64,000 bases of DNA from Nocardia vulneris (GTDB lineage: Bacteria; Actinomycetota; Actinomycetes; Mycobacteriales; Mycobacteriaceae). The stretch covers positions 124,001-188,000 of the forward strand of contig NZ_BDCI01000029.1 of NCBI RefSeq assembly GCF_001613425.1. The letters run 5' to 3'. The position numbers and the translations under genes are program-made. This document shows, piece by piece, positions 52,148 to 61,700 of the stretch. How positions within the stretch are numbered: the stretch's first letter is position 1; each line of letters opens with the position of its first letter. Below the pieces are notes generated by a model, which worked only from the letters and a program-made list of their open reading frames with translations, had not been told where the DNA came from and did not search any database.

Positions 52148-52744
52148 TTACGGCGGAGGGAAATTCACGTCGACCCCGGCGAGCAGCGTCTGCGCCGCAC
52201 GCAGCACATGCCGGGCAACCACCGCGGGATCGGCGCTCGCCAGCGGTTCGCGCCGATGCACCGACCGCATCAGCCCGATGCCGAGCACCCAGGCGAGCAC
52301 CAGATCGGCCAGCAACTCCGCGTCCGGTTCGTCGCTCAGCGACGACAGCGCGCGCACGTAGTCGTCACCCAGTTCCCGCCGGATCGCCGAGGCGCCCTCG
52401 TCGTGGCCGCTCGAACGCAGGGCGGCCTGCAGCCAGTTGCCGCGGGCCGGTTCCCCCTCGGACTGCAACGCCCGCGCGAGCACCCGGGCGAGCAGGGTTT
52501 CGGCCGGCCCCTGCTCGAGCACCCGCCGCTCGCGATCGGCGAGCGCCGCCCGGAACAGCTCGTCCTTGTTGCCGAAGTACCGGAACAGCAACGCCTGATT
52601 CACCTCGGCGCGCGCCGCGATATCGCGCACCGTGGCGCGCTCGTAGCCGCGCTCGGCGAACAACTCCTGGGCCGCCGCCAGAATCGCGGCCCTGGTGCTC
52701 GCCGCGTCCTTCTTGCGGCCGGCCGGCTGCTGGTCACTGGTCAT
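52148..52744 (-). CDS. TetR-family repressor
   Basis: A 198-residue TetR regulator. The HTH is at residues about 14-60 (TRAAILAAAQELFAERGYER, then ATVRDIAARAEVNQALLFRY with FGNKDELF). It lies immediately upstream of the P450 gene in the same direction; a perfect 9-bp inverted repeat separates them. ATG 52744 (MTSDQQPAG) is the start; the in-frame ATG at 52852 would add an unlikely basic stretch. Confidence 0.87.
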   Translation of the reverse strand: MTSDQQPAGRKKDAASTRAAILAAAQELFAERGYERATVRDIAARAEVNQALLFRYFGNKDELFRAALADRERRVLEQGPAETLLARVLARALQSEGEPARGNWLQAALRSSGHDEGASAIRRELGDDYVRALSSLSDEPDAELLADLVLAWVLGIGLMRSVHRREPLASADPAVVARHVLRAAQTLLAGVDVNFPPP

Positions 52745-52999
52745 AGGTCCTCCGGTCGCCCGATCTCGGAAGAGCAGCGTATTGCAGCGCGGACCGCACC
52801 GGCGGGCACCGAGCCCGACCCGGATCGTGGTGCCCCTCTTTCTCAGGGCCACCGCGTTGCCGCCGCGGCTCGTAGCCTGGAAGCCGGACGGTAACTGCGG
52901 CGCGGAGGTACGGCACAGTGTGCGTGGGTGATTCGGCCCGTGGCCGCGCAGCAGCCGCCGGGCAGCTCTGGATCGGGTCGCGGCGCAGGGGGTTTCATC

Positions 53000-53968
53000 A
53001 TGATCATCCGGCGGTATAGCGAAACCATGCCGGTTTCAAAGTTTTTGATCTCCGCGGCCGGGGTGCTGGCCGCCTGCCTCGTGCTCACCGTGCTGGCCGT
53101 GCGGCCCGCCGCGGCGCAGGCGCGCCTGGTGGACGAGGTGCCGCTGGCCGACACCATCTCGCGGATCGACGTGTACTCGCCCGCGATGGATCGCGTGATC
53201 AGCAACCGGGTGATCCGGGCCGCCGGCGGGCCCGCGCCGACGCTGTACCTGCTCACCGGCATCGGCGGCGGCGAAGACGGCATCTCCTGGTGGGACGACA
53301 CCGATGTACGAGAGTTCTTCGCGGACAAGCACGTCAACGTGGTGATGCCGGTGGGCGGCAAGTTCAGCCTGTACACCGACTGGGTGGCCGACGATCCGGT
53401 GATCGGCCGCAACAAGTGGCAGACCTACCTCACCCAGGAGTTACCCGGCGTGCTCGACGCCCGGCTCGGCAGCACCGGGCGCAACGCGATCGCGGGCGTG
53501 TCGATGAGCGCGGGCTCGGCGGTGGATCTCGCGATCCAGTCCGGTCCCCTGTACAGCGCGGTCGCGGCATACAGCGGCTGCCCGTGGACCGCCGACGCGC
53601 TCGGCACCGCGATGATCAACGCGCAGGTGGGACGGGGCGGCGCGAACACGGCCAATATGTGGGGCGCGCCCGGCGACGCGATCTGGCGGGTGCACGACGC
53701 CTTCGCCAACGCGGCCGCGCTCGCCGGTAAGACGATCTACCTGTCCGCCGCGACCGGCACGCCGGGCGCGATCGACGAGGGCGGCCTGCCGTTCCCGCCC
53801 GTCGAGGCGATCGCGAGCTCGTGCACGGCGGCCTTCGCGGCCCGGCTGACCCAGCTCGGACTGCCGGTGATCCACGTCAACCGGCCCGAGGGCGCGCACA
53901 CCTGGGGACAGTTCGAGACCGACCTGCACGACTCGTGGCCGCACCTGGCCCGCGCCATCGGCGCCTAG
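53000..53968 (+). CDS. Secreted antigen-85-like esterase (mycolyltransferase family)
   Basis: A 322-residue exported alpha/beta-hydrolase of the Ag85/esterase-D class. A signal peptide with a hydrophobic core (FLISAAGVLAACLVLTVLAV) precedes the cleavage at AAAQA. The nucleophile elbow is GVSMSAGSAVD with Ser170, and the late EGAHTWGQFETDLHDSW segment supplies His, as in mycolyltransferases. Such enzymes transfer mycolic acids between trehalose and arabinogalactan. ATG 53000 is preceded by GGGGG; ATG 53027 is a shorter alternative. The 255-bp upstream spacer shows nothing else. Confidence 0.88.
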   Translation: MIIRRYSETMPVSKFLISAAGVLAACLVLTVLAVRPAAAQARLVDEVPLADTISRIDVYSPAMDRVISNRVIRAAGGPAPTLYLLTGIGGGEDGISWWDDTDVREFFADKHVNVVMPVGGKFSLYTDWVADDPVIGRNKWQTYLTQELPGVLDARLGSTGRNAIAGVSMSAGSAVDLAIQSGPLYSAVAAYSGCPWTADALGTAMINAQVGRGGANTANMWGAPGDAIWRVHDAFANAAALAGKTIYLSAATGTPGAIDEGGLPFPPVEAIASSCTAAFAARLTQLGLPVIHVNRPEGAHTWGQFETDLHDSWPHLARAIGA

Positions 53969-54023
53969 GACCTGGCCACAACCGTCTCCGTTCGGAAGTA
54001 GCTCGGCGCTCGCCACGGCCGGG

Positions 54024-54530
54024 TCAGACCGCCAAGGGCAAACGGAGCTCGGCGGATTCGAGGTCGAGCAGCGCGCGTTTCGCGGGCAACCCGCCCGCAT
54101 AACCGGTGAGCGCACCGTCCGCGCCGAGCACCCGATGGCACGGGATGAGCAGCAGCAGCGGATTCCGGGCGAGCGCACCACCGACCTTGCGGGCATCGGC
54201 GGGTCCACGTCCGAGCGTGCGGGCCAGCGCACCGTAAGTGGTGGTGTGGCCGTACGGGGTGCCGGCCTCGAGCGCGGACAACACGTCCCGATCGAAGGCG
54301 CTCAGAGCGGAACGGTCCAGGGGCACGGTGAATTCGCGGCGGGTGCCCGCCAGGTAGGCGTCGATCTGGCGGACCGCGGCGAGCAGATACTCCAGGGCGC
54401 AGGAGTTCTCGGCGGTCGGCGCGGCGTCCGGTGCGTCCGTGAACTCGACGCGCGTGAGACCCGCGGTCCCTGCCGCCAGCCGCAGGTTGCCCAGGACCGA
54501 GGCGTGCACGATGCGGGCGGTGGTAGTCAT
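54024..54530 (-). CDS. ogt: O6-alkylguanine-DNA methyltransferase
   Basis: A 168-residue suicide DNA-repair protein. The acceptor Cys is in LLIPCHRVLG; YGHTTTYGALARTLGRG is the DNA-binding region. It moves the alkyl group from O6-alkylguanine to that Cys. AAAGGAG precedes ATG 54530. An ECF-type promoter almost identical to that of the sigma factor operon lies 33 bases upstream, overlapping the end of the Ada-like gene, so it is transcribed separately but in the same regulon. Confidence 0.93.
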   Translation of the reverse strand: MTTTARIVHASVLGNLRLAAGTAGLTRVEFTDAPDAAPTAENSCALEYLLAAVRQIDAYLAGTRREFTVPLDRSALSAFDRDVLSALEAGTPYGHTTTYGALARTLGRGPADARKVGGALARNPLLLLIPCHRVLGADGALTGYAGGLPAKRALLDLESAELRLPLAV

Positions 54531-54562
54531 AATCGGCTCCTTTGTTCGATCTCGTCCCCCGG

Positions 54563-54591
54563 TAGACGCCCGCCCGGGCCGGAACGTGAGA
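54563..54591 (-). promoter_or_regulatory. ECF-type promoter of ogt
   Basis: Minus strand TCTCAC (54591-54586), 17 bases, CGTCTA (54568-54563). The same TCTCAC-N17-CGTCTA with a shared GATCTCACGTT start precedes the sigma gene. It lies just before the stop codon of the Ada-like gene. Confidence 0.7.
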
Positions 54592-54855
54592 TCACTCGGA
54601 GTCGTTCTGCTGTAAAGCTTTCCATGTCGCGTACTGCTCCGGCAGGCAGACCGCGCACGGGCGGTAGCCCGCGCTGAGCGCCGTGGCCTCGTCGGCGAAG
54701 AACACCCGGTGCGCGCGGTAGGCGCCGCGCGCCAGCGCACGCAGCGCGGACGGACAGTCGAGTCGCCCGTAGAGCTTGCCGCGCCGATGGCCGCCGTACC
54801 GGCCCGGGGTCGGGCTCCGGTACGGGCGGCCCGCGCCGTCCAGCAGCGTGTACAT
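54592..54855 (-). CDS. Stand-alone Ada-type metal-binding protein
   Basis: An 87-residue protein matching the Ada N-terminal zinc domain region: YGRLDCPSALRALARGAYR, RVFFADEATALSAGYRPC and the closing CAVCLP. Ada uses four Cys, with the first as methyl acceptor. Only three Cys are visible here, in LDC and CAVC; the second of the FCxxxC pair is absent, so metal binding must use another residue such as His in AHRVFF. ATG 54855. It lies 7 bases after the 2OG oxygenase gene. The HTH and methyltransferase domains of Ada are missing; separate genes nearby encode the methyltransferases. Confidence 0.8.
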   Translation of the reverse strand: MYTLLDGAGRPYRSPTPGRYGGHRRGKLYGRLDCPSALRALARGAYRAHRVFFADEATALSAGYRPCAVCLPEQYATWKALQQNDSE

Positions 54856-54862
54856 CCGAGCG

Positions 54863-55591
54863 CTAGTGCGCGTCGTGCAGGACCAGGCCCAGCGTGTGCC
54901 GGACCCCACCGCGAATCCGGCTGACGCCGTGCCGGACCGGCGCACGGGACCAGCCGCGACTCGACGGCGTCGGCCGGTCGCGGGTCGTGAAGATCAGGCC
55001 GTGTCCCTGTTCGAGCACCGTGACGGTGGCCTTCGACTGGGCTCGTGGACGTTGCTCCACGAGCAGGAACTCCCCGCCGGTGTGGTCGACGCCCGGCCGG
55101 TCCAGGCCGAGCACGATCTGCAACGGGAAGACCAGGTCGCCGTAGAGGTCGCGGTGCAGCGCGTTCCAGTCACCCGCGGTGTAGCGCAACAGGATCGGCG
55201 TCGGCTTGGTCTGGCCCGCGGCATGACAGGCAGCGAGCCAGTCCGCGAAATCGTCGGGCCACGGCGCCGGATCGCCGAGCCGTTCGGCCCAGGAACGCGC
55301 GACGGGCAACAGCTTTCGATAGAACGCCGCACGCAGTGCCATGATCGGTTCGGGTACCGGGTCGGTGAAATAACGGTAGGTGCCCTGGCCGAAGCGGTAG
55401 CGGGCCATATCGATGGTCGAGCGGAATCGCCCCGGGTCTTCCCACATGCCGGTGAATTCGGCGCATTCGGCCGGGGTCAGCAGTGGGCCGGTCTGGGCGC
55501 AGCCGTACGCGTCGAGTTCCTCGATGAGGGCAGGCCAGGATTGTGTGGCCACGCGATCAGCCAGTGCAACAGAGGTTTTCGTGTCGTTCAT
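54863..55591 (-). CDS. 2OG-Fe(II) oxygenase of the Oxygenase-NA family
   Basis: A 242-residue dioxygenase. The YTAGDWNALHRDLYGD segment has the HxD iron motif, TGGEFLLVEQRPRAQSK is the family signature, and VRHGVSRIRGGVRHTLG supplies the second His and the Arg for 2-oxoglutarate. This family (PF09859) is linked to oxidative repair of damaged DNA, and the operon context of alkylation-repair genes supports that. ATG 55591 after GGAGGCGG. It ends 7 bases before the Ada-like gene. Confidence 0.88.
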   Translation of the reverse strand: MNDTKTSVALADRVATQSWPALIEELDAYGCAQTGPLLTPAECAEFTGMWEDPGRFRSTIDMARYRFGQGTYRYFTDPVPEPIMALRAAFYRKLLPVARSWAERLGDPAPWPDDFADWLAACHAAGQTKPTPILLRYTAGDWNALHRDLYGDLVFPLQIVLGLDRPGVDHTGGEFLLVEQRPRAQSKATVTVLEQGHGLIFTTRDRPTPSSRGWSRAPVRHGVSRIRGGVRHTLGLVLHDAH

Positions 55592-55652
55592 ACCGCCTCC
55601 AGAGTTCAGCGGATTGTCGGCGCGCGGCACTCGTCCTGCGCGGCAAGAGAAT

Positions 55653-56273
55653 TCATGCGGCTTCGAGGGTGAGCAGCGTGGACTTCGCGGCGCTGCCGCC
55701 CACGTACTGGCCGATCGAGCCGTCGCTGCGGACCACCCGGTGGCACGGGATTACCACGGGCAGCGGGTTGTGCGCGCAGGCCGAACCGACGGCGCGCACC
55801 GCGCGGGGATTGCCGACCGCGGCCGCGACCGCGGCATAGCTTTCCCGGCGGCCGTAGCCGATCGCGCTCAACTGCTCGATCACCTGCCGCCGGAAACCGG
55901 CCGTCAACCGCAGATCCAGCGGCAGCTCGAAATGTGTTCGCGCACCGGCGAAATACTCGTCGAGCTCGCGGGCCGCGGCATCGAGCCGCGCCGGTGCCGC
56001 AAGCACCCGGGGACTGACCCGCTCGGCGAGCAGGTGCAGCACCGCGTCGTGGTTCTCGCTGGGATAGGCGACGCGCACCAACCCGACGGGGGTGGCCGCG
56101 AGCAGCAGCGTGCCGACCGGGGTGTCCACGGTCCGGTAGGCGACATCGAGCAGGCCCGCGTCCTGCGCCTGCTCGGCCAGCCGGCGCCGCAGCGCCGCCA
56201 GCAGTTCGGCGCCGCCGGACGCGAGGCCGTCGAACAGGCCGTCCGGGTCGCCACGGTCGATGGTGGCCATCAT
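55653..56273 (-). CDS. Second O6-alkylguanine-DNA methyltransferase
   Basis: A 206-residue MGMT/Ogt-type protein. The acceptor motif is VVIPCHRVVRSDG, and YGRRESYAAVAAAVGNPRAV is the DNA-binding helix region; the N-terminal part before residue 40 is longer than in the other copy. It starts at ATG 56273 overlapping the sigma factor stop by ATGA. Two different MGMT proteins in one module suggest division of labour between substrates, or between sensing and repair. Confidence 0.9.
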   Translation of the reverse strand: MMATIDRGDPDGLFDGLASGGAELLAALRRRLAEQAQDAGLLDVAYRTVDTPVGTLLLAATPVGLVRVAYPSENHDAVLHLLAERVSPRVLAAPARLDAAARELDEYFAGARTHFELPLDLRLTAGFRRQVIEQLSAIGYGRRESYAAVAAAVGNPRAVRAVGSACAHNPLPVVIPCHRVVRSDGSIGQYVGGSAAKSTLLTLEAA

Positions 56274-56749
56274 GTCTCATCCTTCGGGTAGAGCTTGCGC
56301 AGCGTTTTGAGGCCGTCGGCGGCGGCGCGGCGGGCGGCGTCGGTGGAATTGCCGAGCAGCCGGGCGATCTCGGCGTGCGGCAGGCCTGCCAGGTAGTGGT
56401 AGGCGACCGCCTGACGTTGCTTGGGCGGCAAGGCTTTCAAGGCGGCCCACAGGTCGGGGTCGTAGTCCGCCGGGTCGGGGCTCGCGGCGCGACGCTCGGG
56501 CAGCGTCTCGGCGGGGACGGGCGCACGGGTCAGTGCGCGCCCGACATCGATCGCGCGCCGATGCGCGATGGTGACCAGCCAGGCCTCGATGTTCGCGTCG
56601 GCGTCCAGGTCGGGGTAGGCGCGCAGCGCGGAGAGAAACGTCTCCGACCACGCGTCGGCTGCGTCCGTCGGGCCGAGCACCGCCCGGCAGACGCGCAGCA
56701 CCATCGGGCCGTACTCGGCCACCACTTCCTCGAACGGAGGCAATCTCAC
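56270..56749 (-). CDS. ECF-like RNA polymerase sigma factor of the repair operon
   Basis: A 159-residue sigma-70 family member with region 2 (EYGPMVLRVCRAVLGPTDAA, then DAWSETFLSALRAYP) and region 4 (LWAALKALPPKQRQAVAYHY, then HAEIARLLGNSTDAARR). There is no anti-sigma gene next to it. The start is GTG 56749. A promoter-like TCTCAC-N17-CGTCTA ends seven bases before it, so the transcript probably begins at or next to the GTG (leaderless). It is coupled to the methyltransferase by ATGA and probably transcribes its own operon and ogt. Confidence 0.88.
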   Translation of the reverse strand: MRLPPFEEVVAEYGPMVLRVCRAVLGPTDAADAWSETFLSALRAYPDLDADANIEAWLVTIAHRRAIDVGRALTRAPVPAETLPERRAASPDPADYDPDLWAALKALPPKQRQAVAYHYLAGLPHAEIARLLGNSTDAARRAAADGLKTLRKLYPKDET

Positions 56750-56755
56750 ACCGGG

Positions 56756-56784
56756 TAGACGCGCGGGTCGCCGGAAACGTGAGA
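56756..56784 (-). promoter_or_regulatory. ECF-type promoter of the sigma factor operon
   Basis: Minus strand TCTCAC (56784-56779), 17 bases, CGTCTA (56761-56756). The sequence around the -35 (GATCTCACGTT, then CCGG) and the -10 (CGTCTACC) is shared with the ogt promoter. The distance to the GTG predicts a leaderless mRNA. Confidence 0.7.
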
Positions 56785-56792
56785 TCCGCCGG

Positions 56793-58709
56793 TCACCGCC
56801 CGTCCGCCCCGGTGGGCCGGGACAGCCCGCTGGCGCGCAGCACGCGGCGCGCGATCCCGGCCCGGATGGACTCGTCGGTGCCGATGATGCGGACGTGGCG
56901 GCGGGCGCGGGTGATCGCGGTGTAGAGCAACTCCCTGGTCAGCAAAGTCGACTCCGGTTCGGGCAGCACCACCGAGACGGTGTCGTACTGGCTGCCCTGA
57001 CTGCGGTGGATGGTCATGGCGAACACGGTGACCACGGCCGGGAACTGGGTGGGGTGCACCAGATACGGCTCGCTGCCGCGTTGCAGCGCGGCGCGCAGCG
57101 ACCCGTCGGGCATGCGCACCACGACGCCGGTGTCGCCGTTGTAGATCCGCGCCTCGTGATCGTTCGCGGTGACGAGCAGCGGCTGCCCCGGATACCAAGG
57201 CGCATGGTGGGATTCGGGCCCTGCTCCGCCGGCGGCCGCCCATTCGGCCGCCATCCGATCCCAGCGCTCGACGCCGAACGGGCCCTGCCGGTGCGCGCAG
57301 AGCAGCCGGTGCGATTCGAGCGCGGTCAACGCGCCCGCCGCGTCCCCGTCGAGCGCCGCGGCGGTCACCGCGCGCGCCGCGGTCACGACATCGGCACGCA
57401 CGGCGGCCATTTCGTCGGGTGCGCTGAGCGACAGCTCGTCCCCACCCGCGCGCAGCAGCTCGAGCGCGGTGTCGGCGTCGCCCGCGCGGACCGCCACCGC
57501 GAGGTCCGCGATCCGGCCGCCGAAGCGACGACCCCGGGTCAGCCGGACGATGCCGCCGCGCAGCCGGGTGCGCTCCAGCACGCTCAGGGCGGCCGGATGC
57601 TGTTCCGGCGCGGCCGATTCCGGCGCATCCGCGCCGAGGATCTGATCCAGCACCGGATTCGGGGTGCCCGCGACGGGACCCGCGACGAGGTCGGCGAGCA
57701 CCGCGCCCGCGTCCACCGAGGCGAGCTGATCGGGGTCGCCGACGAGCACCAGCCTGGTGTCCGGGCGCAGCGCGGCGAACAGCCTGCTCATCATGGTCAG
57801 CGACACCATCGAGGTCTCGTCGACGACGATCACGTCATAGGGCAGACGGTTGAATTCGTGATACTTGAATCGGGTGGTGCGGCCGCGCTGCCAGCCGAGC
57901 AGCCGGTGCAGCGTGGCGGCGGTCAGATCGGGCAGCCCGAGCGCCGCCGCCTGTTCGCGCACCGCCTCCTGCAACCGGGCCGCGGCCTTGCCCGTCGGCG
58001 CGGCCAGCGCGATCCGCAGCGCGGGCAGTTTGGGATTGGCTTTGCGATGCGCGTCGAGCAGGCCGATGATGCGGGCGATGGTGTGCGTCTTGCCGGTGCC
58101 CGGACCGCCCGCCACCACGGTGGTCCAGTGCGTCGCGGCGAGCGCGGCGGCCAGCCGCTGCCGGTCCGGCGTCCCGTCCATCGACGCGTCGAACAGCCGA
58201 TCCAGTTCGCGCCGAACGATATTCGGGTCCACCACCGGATGGTCGCCGGAGCGCTCGGTGAGCACCCGGCGCACGGTCTGCTCCTGCTGGTAGTAGCGAT
58301 CGAGGTAGAGCAGCGGGCCGGAATCGTCGCGGCCCTGCGATTCGACCAGACGCAACGGCCGCAACGGGCCCGCGGGGCCGCCGGTCACCAGCGGGCTCAC
58401 CCGCAGCGCGGCCACGACCGCCTCGATATCGGGCCACGGCAAGGTCGCCGGGTCGATCCGCTCGCCGGTGTCCCAGGTCTCGTCGGCGTCGATGCCGATC
58501 TCGCGCATCCGGTGCAGCTCGAGACAGACCGAGCCGGAACGCACCGCCCGCACGGCCAGGGCCGCCGCGAACAGCACCTCGCCGGTCTCCTCCCGTCCCA
58601 ACCGGCCGAGCCGCACCGCGACGTGCACATCGGCGGCCGAGAGCACGCCCGCCTCGTTGAAGGTGCGCAGCAGCCCGGTTCCGCGCTGCGCCAACTGGAT
58701 CGAGGTCAC
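56793..58709 (-). CDS. recD: Exodeoxyribonuclease V alpha subunit, RecD helicase
   Basis: A 638-residue superfamily 1B helicase of the RecBCD complex that processes double-strand breaks. Walker A is VVAGGPGTGKTHT, Walker B is VIVVDETSMV, and the late YTAITRARRHVRIIG is motif VI. The N-terminal domain before the ATPase is complete. GTG 58709 is chosen because GCGGAGG lies five bases upstream; an in-frame alternative start at 58736 adds nine residues. It is the last gene of the recC-recB-recD order. Confidence 0.95.
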   Translation of the reverse strand: MTSIQLAQRGTGLLRTFNEAGVLSAADVHVAVRLGRLGREETGEVLFAAALAVRAVRSGSVCLELHRMREIGIDADETWDTGERIDPATLPWPDIEAVVAALRVSPLVTGGPAGPLRPLRLVESQGRDDSGPLLYLDRYYQQEQTVRRVLTERSGDHPVVDPNIVRRELDRLFDASMDGTPDRQRLAAALAATHWTTVVAGGPGTGKTHTIARIIGLLDAHRKANPKLPALRIALAAPTGKAAARLQEAVREQAAALGLPDLTAATLHRLLGWQRGRTTRFKYHEFNRLPYDVIVVDETSMVSLTMMSRLFAALRPDTRLVLVGDPDQLASVDAGAVLADLVAGPVAGTPNPVLDQILGADAPESAAPEQHPAALSVLERTRLRGGIVRLTRGRRFGGRIADLAVAVRAGDADTALELLRAGGDELSLSAPDEMAAVRADVVTAARAVTAAALDGDAAGALTALESHRLLCAHRQGPFGVERWDRMAAEWAAAGGAGPESHHAPWYPGQPLLVTANDHEARIYNGDTGVVVRMPDGSLRAALQRGSEPYLVHPTQFPAVVTVFAMTIHRSQGSQYDTVSVVLPEPESTLLTRELLYTAITRARRHVRIIGTDESIRAGIARRVLRASGLSRPTGADGR

Positions 58710-58776
58710 CGCGGCCTCCGCTCGCCGCGAACGCACCGTTGCCGCGCGGCCGCGGCCCGGGCGATGCTGTCTGCGC

Positions 58777-61700
58777 TCACTGCACGTCCCCGGCCAGCAG
58801 CCCGGACAACGCGACGATCAGCGGCGCGGGCGGATCCCAGTCGAAGACGCCGTGACCCGGCGGGGTTTCGGCGCCGACCATGCCGCGGACGAACAGGTAG
58901 CGGGCGCCACCGAGGTGCCGGGCCGGATCGTAGCCGGGCAGCCGCCACCGCAGATAGCGGTGCAGGGCAACCGAATACAGCAGTGCCTGCAACGGGTAGT
59001 GCGAGCGGAGCATCTCGGCGGCCATCCGCTCGCGGGTGTAGTGCTCGACGGTGAGATCGCCGGTGCCCAGTCGGTTGGTCTTGTAGTCGACGATCACATA
59101 GCGGGTGTCGGCGCCGGCGGCGACCCGCAGCACGGCATCGATGCTGCCGGTGAGATAGCCGCGCAGCGGGAGGTCGTCGAGCGTGGCCAAGTGGTCGGCG
59201 TACCCGAAGAGGTCGTCGTCGGAAGGCAGATGCGCGCGCAGCAGCTCGGCGATCCGGCGCAGCGTCGCCGCGGTGGCGCGCGGTGCGTCACCGCCGGCCA
59301 GCGGCAGCTCGAATTCCAGTTCGTTCAATCGGTCCCGGCTGGAGATATCGGCGAGTGCGCCGACATCCATCGGCGTGCGCAGCACGGCGAGCAGCGCCGC
59401 GGCGAGCAGGTCGGGGTCCACCTCGGCCATGAGTTCGCCGATCACGGCGCGGCACTGCCCGGAAACCTCGGCGGCCAGATCCGGTGCGTCGGTATCGATC
59501 AGCTCCAGCACGCCGTGCACCAGGGTGCCGAACTCCGCGCCATAGGGCAGCGCGTTCATCAGCGAGGGCGCGCCCCCGAACACCTCCTCGAGCACGGCGG
59601 CGGGCGCGTCGTCCGGCTCGTCCCCGGGCTCGCGGCCGTCCTCGGGTTCGAGTTCCGGCGCGACCGCGGCGGGGCCGTGCGCGGCGGCGGTCAGCGCCGA
59701 ATACGAAGTCCGGCGCCAGTTCTGGTCGAGGGTGCGCTCGAAGCGCGCGACGGCGAGTGCGCCGGTTTCCCGTTCGCCACGCACCCGCTGGATCGTCACG
59801 TCCTCGGTGCCCGCCACCGCGGTCACCGAGATGGCCGCCGCCGCTCCCCCGGCCCAGGCCGAAAGCAGCCCTGGCGCAGCGGTATCCGCGGGGACGGACG
59901 CGCGGGGCGGCACGGTGTCGCCGCCGTCGGGCCTGCCGAGCACCATCCGGTGCAGTGGCGAGGCGGCCGTGGTGATCGCGGGCGCCCACCAGGCGACGAC
60001 CTGGCACATGGCGCGGGTCAGCGCGACGTAGAGCAGGCGCAGTTCCTCGCCCGCCTCCTCGGCTTCGCTGCGCAGCTTGCGTTCGGCGTAGCCGGACGCG
60101 TCCGGGCCGCCGACGTCGAGCACCCGCGCACCGTTGTCGTCGTGGAAGAGCAGCGTCGCCGGATACGGGTTCTTCGCGTTGTCCCAGGCGAAAGGCAAGT
60201 AGACGATCGGGAATTCGAGGCCCTTGCTGGCGTGCACGGTGGCGATCTGCACGGCCGCGGCGTCGCGGTCGAGCCGGCGACTGCGGTCGGCGACCGTGCC
60301 CGAGGCGGGATCGCGCACCCGATCGGCCAGCCAGCGGGTCAGCGCGGTGAGCCCGAGCGATTCGGTGAGCGCCACCTGATCGAGCAACTGCGCGACGTGA
60401 CGCAGGTCGGTGAGCTGACGCTCGCCGTTCTCCACCGCGAGCAGCCGGTGCGCGAGATCGGCTTCGGCCGAGATCTTCTCGAAGACGGCGGCGAAACCCG
60501 CGCGCGCGAACAACCGGGCCGCGTCGCGCAGTTGCGCGCTCACCCGTCCGACCAGATCAGCTCCGCCGCTGTCGATCTCGGCGGCGGTCACCCCGAGCAA
60601 CGGGGTGCAGGCGGCCAGGCGCACCCGGTCGGCGCGGTGCGGCTGTTCGAGCGCGCGCAGCACCCAGAGCCAATCGGTGGCGCTGCCGGTCGCGAACACG
60701 CTGGTGCCACCGGCGAGCACCGAGGCGACGCCCACCCGATCCAGTGCCGCTCGCACGACGTCGATCTGCGAGCGCGTCCGGACCAGCACGGCGATATCGC
60801 CGGGGCCGATCGGCCGCTCCTCCGGCGGCAGCGCGTCACCGGCTGTGTCTGCCGTATTCCGCTGCGGCTCAGTACCGTTCGGCGTGTTACGGGGGCGGTG
60901 CGGAGTGGTGTCCAGCGTCGTCCCGGACTCGAGCAACCGGACGATATCGGCGGCCAGGTCGTCGGCGACCTTCGCGCGCATCCGGCCGACGGCCGGAAAA
61001 CCGGACTTGTTCAGCGGACCCGCGCCGGTGCGGGTGAGGCACCGTACGCGCAGCGGAGTGCGCAGTTCCTCGGGTCCGCTCAGCCGCGACCACGGGCGGG
61101 TGGCGGCGACCGGATAGACGCTGATCTCCTTGTGCCCCAAGGCCGCACCACCTTGCAGGTGGTCCAGCGCGGCGATCAGCCCCGCGTCGCTGCGCCAGTT
61201 GGTGGTGAGCTCCTTGCGGGTGTCGGCGTGCGCGACCGCATCCAGGTAGCTGAGCACCTCCGCGCCGCGGAAGGCGTAGATCGCCTGCTTCGGATCGCCG
61301 ACGAGCACCATCGTGGTGTGGCCGTGGAAGGCGAGGCGCAGGATGTCCCACTGCAGCGGGTCGGTGTCCTGGAACTCGTCGACCAGCGCGACCCGGTAGC
61401 GCGCGCGGATGCGCCGGCAGGCCCGGGGCCCGTGGTCGGGATCGGCGAGCACCTCGTGCAGCAGCACCAGCAGGTCGTCGAAGTCGCGCAGCCCCGCCAG
61501 CCGCTTGCGGCGCTCGGTTTCGGCCCGGACGGCGGTCGCGAACGCCACCCGCTCCCCCGCCGCGGACTCCCCGGCGGGCACCAGCATGGCGTGCCGGTCC
61601 TGCACGGCGGCCAGCGCCAGGGTGTGTGATTCCTTCACCGTGAACGGCGGTTCGGCACGGGCGTACCGATTCAGATAGAGGTCGTCGGCGACCGTGCCGA

